In this document: positions 1-11,831 of the stretch, one piece after another
How positions within the stretch are numbered: the stretch's first letter is position 1
Layout: each line of letters starts with the position of its first letter
Source of the DNA: Camarhynchus parvulus
Taxonomy: Eukaryota; Chordata; Aves; Passeriformes; Thraupidae
Direction of reading: 5' to 3'
Length of the DNA: 64,000 bases
NCBI RefSeq assembly: GCF_901933205.1
Contig: NC_044577.1
Span: 2,305,321 to 2,369,320 of the forward strand
The notes under the pieces: model-generated
What the model saw: the letters and a program-made list of their open reading frames with translations, nothing else
Database searches by the model: none
Told to the model about the DNA's origin: nothing
Program-made: the position numbers and the translations under genes

Positions 1-3000
1 AGGCTTAGACTTTGTACTGCTCTGAAATTATGCTCATCTTCAGCATTTTTGGTCCTCTGAGGTCCCTGAATACCACAGAATTGTTCCTGATGGGTCAGTT
101 TGTATCCGAAACACTCTCATTTCTTAATTTTTCAAGGACGGACACCTGAAACCATGGTCAGCAAAATAAATTCAAAATAATTGTTCCATCCAGAGGTCAC
201 AGCAAACGGTGCTCTCAAAACTGTTTGCCATACCTGTGCTGTTGAATGTGCCATCCCTTGTTTGTGCGGTGGTTATCATACAAAACATGGCTAAGGAGTT
301 AAATCACAGAATGGAAATGCTTGGAGTGTCCTGGCCTTTGCTGTTTCTCCTTTTCTGTGTGTGATGAAGTAATGAAAACCCAGGGTATTCTACTGGTGAT
401 CACACAGGCAAGGTCTGTCACCACTGCCATGCAGCATTGGAAGATCTTTTTGTTTTGAGAGGAGCAAGGGTTGTGCCTTTGCTAATGAAAAAAAAAAGAT
501 TGAGGTCCTCACTGTTACAGTGCCAAAAAGTTAAGACACATTTTAAGGATTGGTGGAGCTGTAATAGTGAACAGATCATTTACACTGTGGCTCAAGACTG
601 TGAGCCTGCCCTGAACTGCTCCAGGCCTCTAAAATGCTTGCCTTCCTGTATTAATTATTAACGTTGCTAAAACACTCCAGAGATTGGCTTGGAAACATTA
701 AACAAACTTAATATTAATAGCTCCCAGATGATAAGTGATGGTGAACATTAGCATGTGTTAAAGACCGAGGAGGGAAAATAACTACTGACTACAATAAACA
801 TTTGAAGTCTGGTGGCATTAAATTACAAAGAGAATACAAGTGTGAACCACAAGAAAGGCTTTCCTACAGCATTAGCACTTGAAGAGGCAGGTGAGATTTT
901 TTTCACCCCTGAAATTGCACTTGACAGGTCACAATAAATAGCCTTGAGGCATGTGCTGAGGTTCTTGCCACATGTCTAATAAGCAAGGTGCAGCTTGGCT
1001 GACAAGTAAATGTATGTAGCTTGCTCGAGTAAAGATGTCTGCATTGAACAGTTTATCTCAAACTTCACATTCTCATTTCTCAGCAGACCTTGGCCAGCAG
1101 GATCCCCCTCCAGGAGTCCAGCCCACCTGGCCAGGAGAGCTGCCACAGAGAGACATTTGGCTCTAGGCTGGGTACCCAACTTCAAAGGAAACAAAGGAAA
1201 AGCCAGCTCCCAAGGGCCATGGAAACGGAGGAAATGGTTCAGTGAAACAAGAGACATCTTTATCTGACAAGGTGCAGGTTTGGCAGCATTTCACATGATT
1301 AAAGCATTTAAGCACTCCCCTCCACGTGCAGGGTCTGGTGTCTGCCCTGAGCTCCACGTGCTGCTTTTCTGCCAGTGGGGATATCACATTTGGGATGGAC
1401 TCTGATCTCTCAGGAAAACTTGGTGGCGACTGGCCAGCTGGCTTCAGCTTTTAGTGTGGGACTGGCAGAGTGATCACACATGTTCCCTTAGGAAACCAGG
1501 CTAAAAATGGCTGTAGGTGGTACCTTTCCAAGCCAAGGGCTGTAGAGGAGCTCCCTGAGAGCCAGAAGTTGCTCAATAATCTCCCCCAGAAGCGCCTAAT
1601 CTCTCTGTGTTTGTGAGGCAGCTGTATCCAATGCAACTGAAAATGTTTTGCCTGTGCATGGAAAGAGAACTATTTAAACAATGCTGTCTAGCACAGACTT
1701 GAAAAGCTCATGTGGGTGTGAATATGAGCTTCACTTCCCTGAAGTCCCCACCCAGCTTTGGGGATGCCCAGCCCAGAAAGCTTCACAGGGCATTTTATGA
1801 CAGATTTTGCCTCTCCATGGCAGCCAGGCCTGTGGCCACAGCATGGTTTTGCCTTTTCAGGTCACATCTAAATGTTTGGCTGGTTTTCAGCTGGTTTTTA
1901 GTCTCAAGGCACTGTGTGTTAGAGGCATGGTCTGCATAGGCACCAGAATAGAAATTATTTCATCAGTTTGAGCCTGAGTAACCTCGTTTAAGGCCAGATG
2001 CTGCTGGAAGAGTTGTAAAGCAGTCATCTTGGGCAGAGGTGAAATGAGTCATCTGTTGCCAATAAACTTGGAAGGAACAGAGATGCCTGGGGGCAGGGGG
2101 GGACAACACCATTATCTGCTGTTACCTCCAGCAACTCCTTTTATAATTGAAAAAGGTATTAAAAATTATTTTGGGAATTTCTTAATTAGTCGAGCTGAAC
2201 CACTAATGTGCTCCGGATGTTTCGGAAACTTAACCTAGCAGCTTCCCCAAAAGAGGCCACGCAGAGAAGTGTCTTTCCTGCCTTTCCCCTCTGCCACCAC
2301 AGCTCCAAGGTCAGAGAGGACGAAAACCTCGGCAGAAATTGAAGTTGAGCAACAAAGGCGGTGCCTGTCAGCCCCTGGGGAGGTGCCTCCTCCTAACAGC
2401 GCCCAGATATCCATGGCTTAAGGCTGGAAACCCTGCAATATATTGAGTAGCTGCCCTTAGGGAAAGGCACAGGTAGGAAAGGCAGAAGGCAAGAGGAAGT
2501 AAAAGCAGAGATTTGGTAGCAGAGTCCATTCTACTCCTGTCTCTGGCTTCTTTTCTCCAGCATGATCCTTGACAAGTTGTTCAGCTGGCTGTGGAAATTG
2601 GTATTTTCTAGAAGCAAAATGTTTTGCTTTCTGTCCTGTTCGAGTTATGCCAAGCTTTATCTACCTATTGATTTATTTATTTACTGTTTTTACAGCAGCT
2701 GAAACAAAAGGGTTCTGCAGCAACTCATTGTGTTTGGTGTGGGGAGGAAATTATTCTTCTAATTGTTGCTAAAATAGGAGGGAAAATTAAAAACTGGAGA
2801 CTTTGACGAAGCTTGCCTGACTGTTTTGGCTCCTTGTTGATGCAGAGGAGAGGAGCTGATCCCTTCACATTCCTACAGGGAAGGACCAGAGGGGTTTTGG
2901 TGCTGCAATAATTAAAGCTGAGGAAAAGCTCACAGGAAAATGGCAGAGCACAGTACCTGCTGCAGGGCTGGGATGGATGAACTGGGCTGGGATTCCCAGC

Positions 3001-6000
3001 GAGGCACTGGGCAGGTGAGTCAGCCCCATATGCCATTCATCAGTCACTCTGCACGGAAAACCAGGAATGCTGTGGATGCCAGAAAAATGCGTTATGATTT
3101 AAAATCAGATGCACCAGCTCTAACACGCTCTATCACCTCAGATGCTTTGTCTCCGTTTCCTCTAATGTTTTGTTACCAGTACCATCTTTCACTTCCCAGT
3201 TTAGGCAAAGTCCTTTATTTCAGGAAACTATAATGACCTGCCTTCCTGCCCTGCTGGTGATTATCCCAGCTGGAATGTGAAATCCTTTAGGTAACCCAGG
3301 AATTGTTAGCTGCCAGTGCTGGTTTGCTGCCGTTCTCTGTGACAGGAGGTAGGGCAGGGATGCACAGCTTCAGATGATAAAGCAGAACCACAGGACATCA
3401 CACAGGTGCTCTTCTGTCTGATGTCAAGTGCTTGGAACCATTCCCTGAGAACAGGCCTGGCCATTTTTCACTTTGCTGTAGAAGAGGTGAGTGTAAAATC
3501 CCTCTTCCCTGACAAGAATGAAAGATGGTTTGAAACAGAGCACAGCTTTCTGTGCTTGAGGAGAGGGATGCTTTGCCTCTGGTTTGTGCCTTGGAGGAAT
3601 CTGGATAGATTTCCATGGGGACAATAAACAGCACCTCCTTCCACTCCAGCTGAGGGAGTTTTAGCTGTGATGTGGTTTCCCAAAAGCTCTTCCAAAAGCA
3701 TGTTCATATGGCATTTTACAGAACACTATGACTAATTAGTGCAAGCACTTGGTCTTTTGCAAACAATTGGTTGTTTTTAGGCCATGTGTTGTGGCTGTGT
3801 TTTACCCCAGCCCAAAACAACCAGCGTTTTAGAAAATCTGGAGGGCCTGATTGGAAAATGTGGCTCAGCTTAAAGCTGCAACATTTGGGATGGGAGTGGA
3901 GAGGCCACACAGCATGGAGCAGGAAAAACACAGGGAAACTTGTATCAAGGCCATGTGATTCCTCACTCCCGTGTCTCCGGGCTGTCAGTGGGGTGAGGAC
4001 GCCGGCACCACGGCAGCAGGAATGCTTTGATATATTAATCCCAAAGTGGTGCAGGGTTAGCTCCTCAGCTGCTCCAGCTGATGTAATGCATTGTTTGCAT
4101 CCAAGCCAGCCCGATCTTGTCTGGCTGAAGGATTTACTAGTTCAGACTGTGTTTTTGGACAGATGTAGAGGCTGTATTCCCAAATTAAATATGTACATTG
4201 ATCTCTCGCCTGCATTCCACCTGGAGTGCAGGCAGAGGGGATGCAGGGCATCCCACAGCCTGGAATAGGTTTTAGGCCCACAGCAATTGAGGTAGGGAAC
4301 AAGAGGTGTTTTTAGATTAGGTGGAAGAGACTAGGATGTCATTTCTTCTGAAAATAGCATGGGGCTCTCTTAAAATGTAGCTTTCTTCACACATCAAGAG
4401 GGGAAGCCACAGGAGGAGCAGCCAAATTTGGAGCTCAGCAGGGCTGTGGCAGGCTGGGAATAGCAGATAGGAGCAGAGAGAGCAAACAGCCCATGACCAT
4501 CCGGCTTTGGGAGACAGCCTGGGATGGGTTTGGCTCCCCACAGCCCCAGCTGCTGTGGAGCTGGCTTCACTTTGCTCTGCTGGAACACTGCTGCTCTGCT
4601 GGAACACTGCTGCTAATTAGATTGGGTGCACAGAGGCTGCCTTGAGCTGGTTCCCATTTTTGCCTGAGAATTTTGCCCCCCCATTTTTTGTCACTGGGCT
4701 GCTCTCAGTGAGCTCAGTCGTGGATGGCACACTGCAGGTGAGCTCCCTGCCTGGCACAGTCACACAGAGCCTGCACATGTTGGTCTGGGTGAAGGCTGGC
4801 TGGTGCCCTCCAAGCAGGAGCATGGATGGGACAAGAACAACCTCTCTGGGGTCACTGAGAGTCAGCTGGGATGGACACCCATGTCCCAGATTTCCTGGCA
4901 GGCTGAAAAGCCTGCAGTGTTTGGACCAGTACTTGCTAGGGCAGACAGACCCTCAGGGTAGCGCTTACCACAGACTTGACATACCCACCCACAACCTCTT
5001 TTGGGGTGCGCTTTCAGAAATTTAGCAAGAAATCTCTGGAACCAGACTAAAGTGATATGTGGTCTGTTTAGCTGTTTGCTTTTGTGCTGCCTTGGCTTTA
5101 AGCTTTACATAGCATCATCCCCACCCCACTTATCTCCAAGGGACTTCACAGAAGAGAGATGCACTTTGAACAGACAAGCCAACCCCTTCTCATCTCAGTA
5201 AAGTCCTCCTGCTGCTTATCCTAGGAGCTGTTCTCTCCACAAGTATTCAAGTTTGATTTATTTTTAATATGGAAAGGCAGGCTTGTGGCACCATTTTAGG
5301 TAAGGTCTTGCAGATGGTTGTGCAATGACCCTTTCTTGAAGTGCTCTCAACTTTAAATGCAATGTTTTGGTGTTTCTGTTGTGATGGTGGCACGCAACCA
5401 ACCCATTTTGTGACCCCAGAGCTTCCTCCTTTTTCCTTATTAACAGTTGGTGAGATCATGAATTTAGCCTCTGGCAAGGTATTGGCTGTCTGCTTGATTT
5501 CACTTCATTTGTTTCTCAAGTCCTTAACCTCTTGTATGATTTTACCCTCCTTTTTTGGTGACACCTTAACACTGTGTCATCAGCTTATTTCATTAGCACT
5601 GTCCTACTTGTGCTGGGCTGCAGATGGAAATACTAAATGAAATCAACCCCGAGGTTAACCTTTGAAAAACTCCCTCCAAGGGAAGATTCCTCCTCAACCC
5701 TAAAAGCGATCCAACGCTGAGACCTCGAGCTCCCCGAAGAGGCATCCTGAGTGACCTGTGAAAAATTCACAAATGGAAAACTATCTCTCATGGCATGCCA
5801 AGGTGATTAAAGGAGGCCAATAACTCATTAAGGGGTTGTGGCAAGATGAAGCCAAGCAATAAGCTTTCTTCAGAAAAAGTCCACATCACATTGCTGTTGG
5901 TAAAAGTGATCAAGGGTTGCTGCTGTTGTGGGATTTTTTTTTCCTCCAGTCCTCCTAAAGCTTGGCTTGGAAGCCCCGCAGTATTGTCCTTGGCCAACCC

Positions 6001-8789
6001 AAGCCCATGGATATCTGTTTTGGACCAGCTAGGAAGACACAAATCAGTTCTGGCTTTGCTGCGTGACTACAAACTCCAGGCTAGACATGACAAAGCTCAG
6101 CAAGGCTCCCCAAGGGCCAGGGCTCTGCTGATGCAAATAATGACCCTGCTGGCTTGAAGAGACGGAATAACAGTGAGCAATTTCATCCAGGCAAAATACA
6201 CATGGACACCACCAGTCTCCTGAGCCCTGTCTTGACATTGTTCAGATGTGGCAACACACCTGAAAGCTTTTCCCAGGAGATCTGATTTGCTGGAGAGGAT
6301 CACCTTGGTTGCACCAGTATTTTTTTCATTTTCCTGCAGAATTTCAGTGCCAGCACATACTTGTCTGTGATGTAATTTTTTTTCCATTAATAAATCTGCA
6401 GATCCTGCTGGATGCCACTGCTGTTATGTTTGCAAAATATTGCAATGCTAAAGGAGCCCTGTTCATCTCATGTATCCTGACAATCTCAAATATTGGCCTC
6501 CTCAGTGTGGATTTTCCAAGGTCTTTAAAGCGTTCCACTCTCCTTGGACTAATGGACATCTTGTTAAAGCTGCCAGGCTTCATTTCTGGTTTGGCAGATG
6601 CTGTGACCTTACAGTGGAGTGGAGAGGTGCCCTTGTGTTTGCTTTTAACACCCTCACTCAGCCACTGGATTCCCCTATCCCAGGGCTTGCCTCTAGTATA
6701 AATGTAATCACATTTTCCTTCACAGGACACAAACCCATCAATTTTATTATGTAAAAGAAGTTCATCAAGTACACCACCACCAGTTTGAACAGCTGATTGT
6801 TTGTTCTGATTCTCAACAGTGGGGTTTTACAAGAGGGTTTGGTTTAAGAGCAGCACAGAGGGGAAATTGTATCTTTTAGGGTGTGCTCTGCACAAAGCAG
6901 CCTCCTTGCACACAGGAAACTGGAGAATGAGGGGTTTATTATGCATCTATAACAGAGCCCTTTAAAGTTGGCAAGGGATACTCGGTGTTGTCCGACTGTC
7001 ATTCATCACAGTCATGACTTTCAGACAAAACCAGCCTCGCCCTTGTGTTGCTTGTTAAAATAAGGAATGTATGCTCAGTGTTTCATTTTCACTCACTGCA
7101 CTCCACAGCGCAGCCAAAACCAACGTGGTTTGAACCACTATTTCAAATTTATCTGGACAAATTATCTATGTATAGTATTTTTATAACGAGATGGCTTATT
7201 TTGTCTATATTCAAAGAAATAAAAAATTACTGTGCATGTCTGGAATGCAGGGAAAGAGAAGGATGTATTATACTGCAGAGCACATTCAGTGAGTGATTTG
7301 AAATCTGACTGCAGTCACCCACCAGCATGTTCTCTTCCAATTTCTCTGCTTTACTCTTCGAATTCTTCCTTCCCTCCTCCACCTTTCTTTCCCCCTTCCC
7401 CTGTATTTCCTTACTCTATTTCTTCCTTTCTCCTCTGCTCTGTTTCTCTCTTCTCCCCCTTTCCCATCTTTCCACTGCATTTCTTTTTCTCTCTGTTTCT
7501 TCCCTCTCCCTTTCTCCCACCCATTTCTTTCCTCCTTCTCTTGTACTTCTCTTCCCCTCTCTCTTCCCCCTTTGCCCCCTTAGATTTCTATTTCCCCTCT
7601 ATTTCTTCCTCCCCTTCCCTTCTGCCTTTCCTTTGAAACTTCAATATTTGGTTTTTGGACAAAAAAACCTGCCTAGCCCAAGGCTCTGCAAGGCTTTCAG
7701 CCAGGCAGGCAAACAGCACTGATGCAAATCCTCCTGCACCCCTGAACAGGGAAATTCCTTGCATGGATACCCTGATGCAGCTGCACAGGTGGCTGAAATC
7801 CCTGGGTAACGGGGACCTAAAAATAAGGCACTGCCCCGCCTCTCCAGCCAGAATTCCTCAAAGGGCAGGGGCAAATGTGAGGATAAGGGCTCAGGGAATG
7901 AGTTATGCAGAGCCTGAAAGGGTGGTAGTGCTAAGCCAGGGCTTGGGGAGGTGGAAATGGGAAGCCTGAGGGATATCTAGGAAAGCCAGACCCAGCAAAG
8001 CTTTGCCTCCGGGGTGAGAGCTCAGTTTAAAGCCCCTGTGCTGCCTTGCAAAGCAGGTCCCTCTTAATCCACTTGTGTGGGGTCAGAGTAAACCTGACAC
8101 CAAACCTGAGGGTGTGACGCACGTTCTGCTGCCCAAGCAAGGTGGGGGACTCATCCACCTGCTTCTGCTGACAAAATAATAATTTGATTCTTGCAAAGAT
8201 AAACGGTCCCAGGTGCAAGGAGCAGCGTCGATGCAGTATCACTACCCAGTCAGTCTGAGGATGACTCAGATCTCAGGTGTTGTACATGAAAACTGCCAAT
8301 AAATATTGAGCAGGCAGGTGTTGCCTTTTACCTCAATCAGGTTTAAATCGATGCTAAAATTAAATAATAATGATTAAAAGCAGCTTTCTGGTCAGAAGGG
8401 AGTGGGTGGGTTTTGTAGCCCTTTTTCTAGTCCTTTTCTCTGTCTATGTAATAATATGAGCTTGAGCCACTTTAATTCATATTTAGGGAATTAGCATGAA
8501 AATTGAGGTGTAAGGGCTGTTATAGGAATCCCAGCAAATACATGTTCCTTGTCAATGTGAGTTAATTAAGCACTGATGTACTTGAAACTAAAATTAATCC
8601 CGTCCACTTACACTTGTTAGGAAAATTCATTGTTGAAGAGACCCCACAGGGCTATGAAGATGTGTACGGTGTCAGGGCACAGGGAGTCTTGTTTCTGTCC
8701 TGCTCCCCCTCTATTTGGGGCAGTGGAACCCCCCAGCTTTACAACTGGCAAGGTTTTGATGCCCATTTCTATGATCTCTGGTAAATTTA
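1..8789. other. Upstream intergenic or otherwise non-coding sequence
   Basis: I see no exon with recognisable protein homology on either strand, only short chance open frames of up to about 165 codons. Base composition is ordinary, with several AT-rich patches and poly-A/T runs. A 19-base direct duplication (ctctgctggaacactgctg) occurs at about 4574-4611. The only striking block is the polypyrimidine tract at 7.33-7.64 kb. A neighbouring gene's UTR or unannotated non-coding exons cannot be excluded. Confidence 0.6.
7329..7638 (+). repeat. Polypyrimidine (CT-rich) low-complexity tract
   Basis: About 310 bases are almost pure C and T on the + strand, with scattered single A and G interruptions (CTTCC, TTTCTC and CCCTTTCTCCC blocks). 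There is no single clean repeat unit. The long open frames here (Ser/Phe/Pro/Leu-rich on +, Arg/Glu/Lys-rich on -) are compositional artefacts. Long homopurine-homopyrimidine tracts can form triplex DNA. Confidence 0.9.
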
Positions 8790-9297
8790 CTGTGCCCAGT
8801 TCTGGGCTCCTCAGGACAAGAGAGGCAGAGCTCCTGGAGGGGTCCAGCGGAGGCTGCAGAGCTGATGAAGGGATTGGAGCATCTCTGAGGAGGAAAGACT
8901 GAGGGAGCTGGGGCTCCTCAAGAGTAGCCACAGCTGAGAGGGGACCTCTGTAATGTGTATAAATATCCAAAGGGTGGATATTTATATATCTGGATATTCC
9001 AGAGCGTGGACCAGGCTCTGCTCCATGGGGCCCAGCAATGGGACACGAGGAACAGGCAGATGCTGATGCCCAGGAGTTCCACCTGAGCAGGAGGCAGAAA
9101 TTGTTCCCTGGGCAGTGACTGAGCAGTGAACAGAGTGTCCAGGGAGGCTGTGGAGTCTCCCTCACTGGGAATATTCCAGAGCCATCCAGACACAATCGTG
9201 TACCCTGTGCTCTGGGATGACCCTGCTGGAGCAGGGAGGTTGGACCAGATGATCCTTTGTGGTCCCGTCCAACTTGACACATTCTGGGATTCTGTAA
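8790..9297 (+). mobile_element. CR1 LINE 3' fragment
   Basis: The sequence follows the familiar avian CR1 tail. It starts at tgcccagttctgggctcc, passes through 'ctgagggagctggggctcctc', 'gaggaacaggcagatg', 'gtccagggaggctgtggagtctccctc' and 'ttggaccagatgatcc', and ends with the diagnostic attctgggattctg. It is 5' truncated and inserted in + orientation. No reverse-transcriptase frame is present. Its 3' end is about 70 bases from the minisatellite. Confidence 0.9.
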
Positions 9298-9369
9298 TTT
9301 CCTACAGCTTGGCAGGGAGCCCAGGCATCCCAGCAGGAAGGGGGTTGGTCCACAGTGGGGCTGGGGGAG

Positions 9370-10044
9370 CAGGAAGGGGACCCCACACATCCCGATTTTG
9401 GGTGGTGAGGAGGAGAGTGAGCAGGGACCATCCCACAAACACACATTCACATCAACTTTGGATGGCAAGGACAGCGAGCAGGGTCCCTCAAACAACCCCT
9501 GCAAATTTTAGGTGGCAAGAGCAGAGACCCCCCAGACACACCCCGATTTTGGGTGGTGATGGGAGTGAGGAGGAATCCCACATGCACGCCGGTTTCAGGT
9601 GTGAGGGCAGCGAGCATGGACCCACACGCGATCTCGGGTGGTGAGGGCAGAGAGCAGGAGCCCCAAACACAGCCCGGGCTCCGTGTGAGGGCAGGGAGCC
9701 CCAAACACAGCCCGGGTTCGGGGGCAGCGGAGAGGGAGCCCCAAACACAGCCCGATTTCGGTGTGAGGGCAGCGAGCCCCAAACACAGCCCGGGCTCGGT
9801 GTGAGGGCAGCGAGCCCCAAACACAACCCAGGTTCGGTGTGAGGGCAGAGAGCAGGAGCCCCAAACACAGCCCCGGTTCGGTGTGAGGGCAGCGAGCCCC
9901 AGACACAGGCCGGGTTCGGGGGCAGCGGAGAGGGAGCCCCAAACACACCCCAAGTTCGGTGTGAGGGCAGCGAGCCCCAAACATAACCCGGGCTCGGTGC
10001 GAAGGCAGAGAGCGGACACCCCCAGCCCGCTTTCGGGCGGGCGT
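9370..10044. repeat. GC-rich minisatellite with higher-order structure abutting the exon 1a promoter
   Basis: From about 9603 the sequence is a tandem array of 35-44-base units built around GAGGGCAGCGAGCCCC, AAACACAGCCCGGG and TTCGGTGT. Units fall into length classes: 44 bases (A, with an extra gagcaggag), 43 (B, ending gggggcagcg), 35 (C) and 38 (D). Their order is A-B-C-D-D, then A-B-C-D, then a new A-like unit. A units begin near 9643, 9841 and 10001, so the higher-order periods are 198 and 160 bases. More diverged units of about 50 bases, with the gattttgggtggtgagg core, extend back to about 9370. The long open frames across the array on both strands are products of the repetition. Confidence 0.92.
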
Positions 10045-10078
10045 GAGGCGGCCCGTCCCCCCAGGGCGGGGGGCGGCC

Positions 10079-10088
10079 GCGCATGCGC
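10079..10088. promoter_or_regulatory. Perfect NRF1 site (GCGCATGCGC)
   Basis: This ten-base palindrome is the textbook NRF1 recognition sequence and sits about 145 bases upstream of the exon 1a ATG, directly abutting a GC box. NRF1 drives many TATA-less CpG-island promoters. Occupancy is inferred from motif and position. Confidence 0.7.
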
Positions 10089-10230
10089 GGGGCGGGGGGC
10101 GGTGACGGCCGCGCCGGCGGAGGCGGCGGAGGGAGCGGGAGGGTCGCTCGGGGCCGGCGGCAGCGGCTCCGGGTTCGGCTGCGCTCCGAACCGGGCCGGG
10201 CCGGGTCGGGCCGGTCGGGACCGCCCCGCC

Positions 10231-10320
10231 ATGGGGACGCCGGGCGCCGGACGCAAGCGGCTGCCGAACCGGGAGCGCCTGACGGCGGAGGACGATGCGC
10301 TCAACCAGATCGCCCGCGAG
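10231..10320 (+). CDS. LRRFIP1: LRRFIP1 first coding exon 1a (N-terminus of long-promoter isoform)
   Basis: Thirty codons run from ATG to a consensus donor (GAG|gtaagc) and end in phase 0. The peptide begins MGTPGAGRKRLPNRERLTAE and ends ALNQIARE, which agrees with my recollection of the mammalian LRRFIP1 N-terminus. The paralogue LRRFIP2 has TPVKDRFSAEDEALSN in this region, so LRRFIP1 is preferred. The start codon has a strong context (gcc before ATGG). LRRFIP1 is known as a Flightless-I-binding, nucleic-acid-binding protein: it represses GC-rich promoters (as GCF2), senses cytosolic nucleic acids and co-activates type I interferon through beta-catenin/p300. This exon encodes only a short basic/acidic leader before the helical region of exon 2. 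The same frame is open for at least 116 codons upstream of the ATG, so only homology and start context fix the start. Confidence 0.95.
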
Positions 10321-10642
10321 GTAAGCGGCGGGAGGCGGCATCCCCCCTTCTCCCTGCTCCATCCTCCTCCCCTCGCCTTCCCCCACGGGCTCCCCCGAGC
10401 GCCGCGCAGGCGCCCCCGGCCACCGGCACCGCGGCGGCTCAAGGGCGAGGTGGAAGCCCTGCTTCACCCCCGCCTGTGCTTCACCGTGCCCGGGCTCCGT
10501 GAGGGAAGGGCGTGCGGTGCCGGAGCCGCCCCGCTCCAGCCCCGCCGCAGGGCATGTCCATCGGCCGCTGCTGATGAGGACCGCTGGGGTTGGTGTTAAG
10601 CACTGAAAATAGGCCGCTCGGGTGTGTTATGGATAGGTATAA

Positions 10643-10786
10643 ATCATAGAATGGCAGCGTGGTTTGGGTTGGAAGGGATCCCGAAGATCATCTCCTTCCA
10701 AGCTCCCTGCCGTGAAACACCTTCCACTGGACCAGGTTGCTCTGAGCCCCATCCAAGCTGGCCTGGAAGACTTCCAGGGATGGGGG
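10643..10786 (-). mobile_element. CR1 LINE 3' fragment (minus)
   Basis: This reads as the reverse complement of a CR1 end: it starts with atcatagaatgg, then gtttgggttggaagggatc, then the 'ccatccaagctggcctgg' portion. It is short, 5' truncated and lies just inside intron 1, about 320 bases after the exon 1a donor. Confidence 0.88.
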
Positions 10787-11124
10787 TGAAAAATGAAAAC
10801 CAGAATACTGCAAGGTGATGATGGGTGTGGGCATAAGTGACCCCTCTCACTTGGAAACTGGTTTTTGTATTGCTGCCCACCAGATGCTGCATTGTGCTCA
10901 ATGTGACTTTAACCTTCTAAACCAGCTGATTGCTGATGCTTCCTGCCTCCTTTTTCTTCTTACATTGGTGCAGTGGTAACCAAGATAATGTAAATTTGTT
11001 TTTTATGTTTCCTAAATCTGACAAAGCCCGTTCTCCGTCCTTGCTGTGGCCATCCTCCAGTGGGGGAAAGGGGGATGGATAAACAGCCCTGGGGTTCTTC
11101 TCCAGTAGGAAACCTACGAAAAAG

Positions 11125-11400
11125 ATGGAAAGGGACAGTTTACAGGACAGGACTAGGGGGAATGGATTCAGGCTGAATAAGACCAGAGTTAGATTGGATA
11201 TTACAGAGAAATTCTTCCCTGTGAAGGTGGTGAGGCCCTGGCACAGGTTGCCCCGAGAAGCTGTGGCTGCCCCATCCCTGGAAGGGTCCAAGCTCAGGTT
11301 GGATGGAGCTCTGAGGAACCTGGTCTGGTGGAAGGTGTCCCTGCCCATGGCACGGGGTTGATCTGAGGTCCCTTCCACCCCAAACCATTCTGTGATTCAG
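11125..11400 (+). mobile_element. CR1 LINE 3' fragment
   Basis: A typical CR1 3' region is visible: ggattcaggctgaataagacc, 'agattggatattacagagaaattcttccctgtgaaggtggtgaggccctggcacaggttgcc' style sequence, then 'ggtcccttccaccccaaaccattctgtgattcag'. It is in + orientation, truncated, and ends with the diagnostic attctgtgattc. Confidence 0.92.
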
Positions 11401-11831
11401 TGTTTAAACTGCTGATGGTGGCCATCCTCTTCCCCTAGTGTGGGTTATGTGTGTCAGCCCACCTGGTGGTGGTGTGACCCCAAGATGGGTTACAAGATGA
11501 ATTGCTCTTCTGGAAGACTTTTGGGTCTGTCTTGGTTTCCTTTCCTGATTCAGAGCTGCAGCAGGATCAGGTGAATGCTAATGTATGGCTTATTTCTGGT
11601 GGCACTGCCTGGTGGGTTGAGTTAGCTGTGGCATTGTGCTCCCTCCTCATTACCACCAATGCCTTTCCAGTTGGTGTGCACCATTTTCTGGTGGTTTGTA
11701 GCATCTTTGGAGTGCATCCAGCAGAGTTTTGTGTGAGTGATTCAGATAGTGTGTTCTCTGAAGGCAGATTTTTGTGGCCGGGTGATGAGAAGATTCCCAA
11801 GGATGGAGTTTGAGGTAGGAGGACAAGAATG

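Larger units (their letters stand above)
10010..10560. promoter_or_regulatory. LRRFIP1: CpG island promoter of LRRFIP1 exon 1a
   Basis: The region is very GC-rich with dense CpG, and I saw no TATA box near the expected start. It contains a NotI-type GCGGCCGC (10073-10080), a perfect NRF1 palindrome GCGCATGCGC (10079-10088) and an immediately adjacent GC box GGGGCGGGG (10089-10097), followed by more G-runs. This is the arrangement of a broad housekeeping promoter. The transcription start is therefore likely between about 10100 and 10200, giving a short 5' UTR before the ATG at 10231. The exact start cannot be seen from sequence alone. The island continues across the donor into intron 1. Confidence 0.85.

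Noticed and set aside
3771..4268. 165-codon open frame in the upstream region
   Set aside because: No recognisable domain, no supporting splice signals or CpG promoter, and ordinary composition. It is consistent with a chance frame.
7232..7722. Ser/Phe/Pro-rich open frames of about 130 codons in two frames
   Set aside because: They are a consequence of the polypyrimidine tract, which lacks stop codons on the + strand.
8617..9504. Open frame of 295 codons on the minus strand
   Set aside because: It runs antisense through a CR1 3' untranslated tail and flanking unique sequence. CR1 tails do not encode protein.
9447..10467. Antisense open frames of 331, 290 and 198 codons over the promoter, with repeated Pro/Leu/Gly motifs
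   Set aside because: They translate the minisatellite and CpG island in all minus frames at once, which is expected when unit lengths vary and stops are rare in GC-rich repeats. No homology is recognised.
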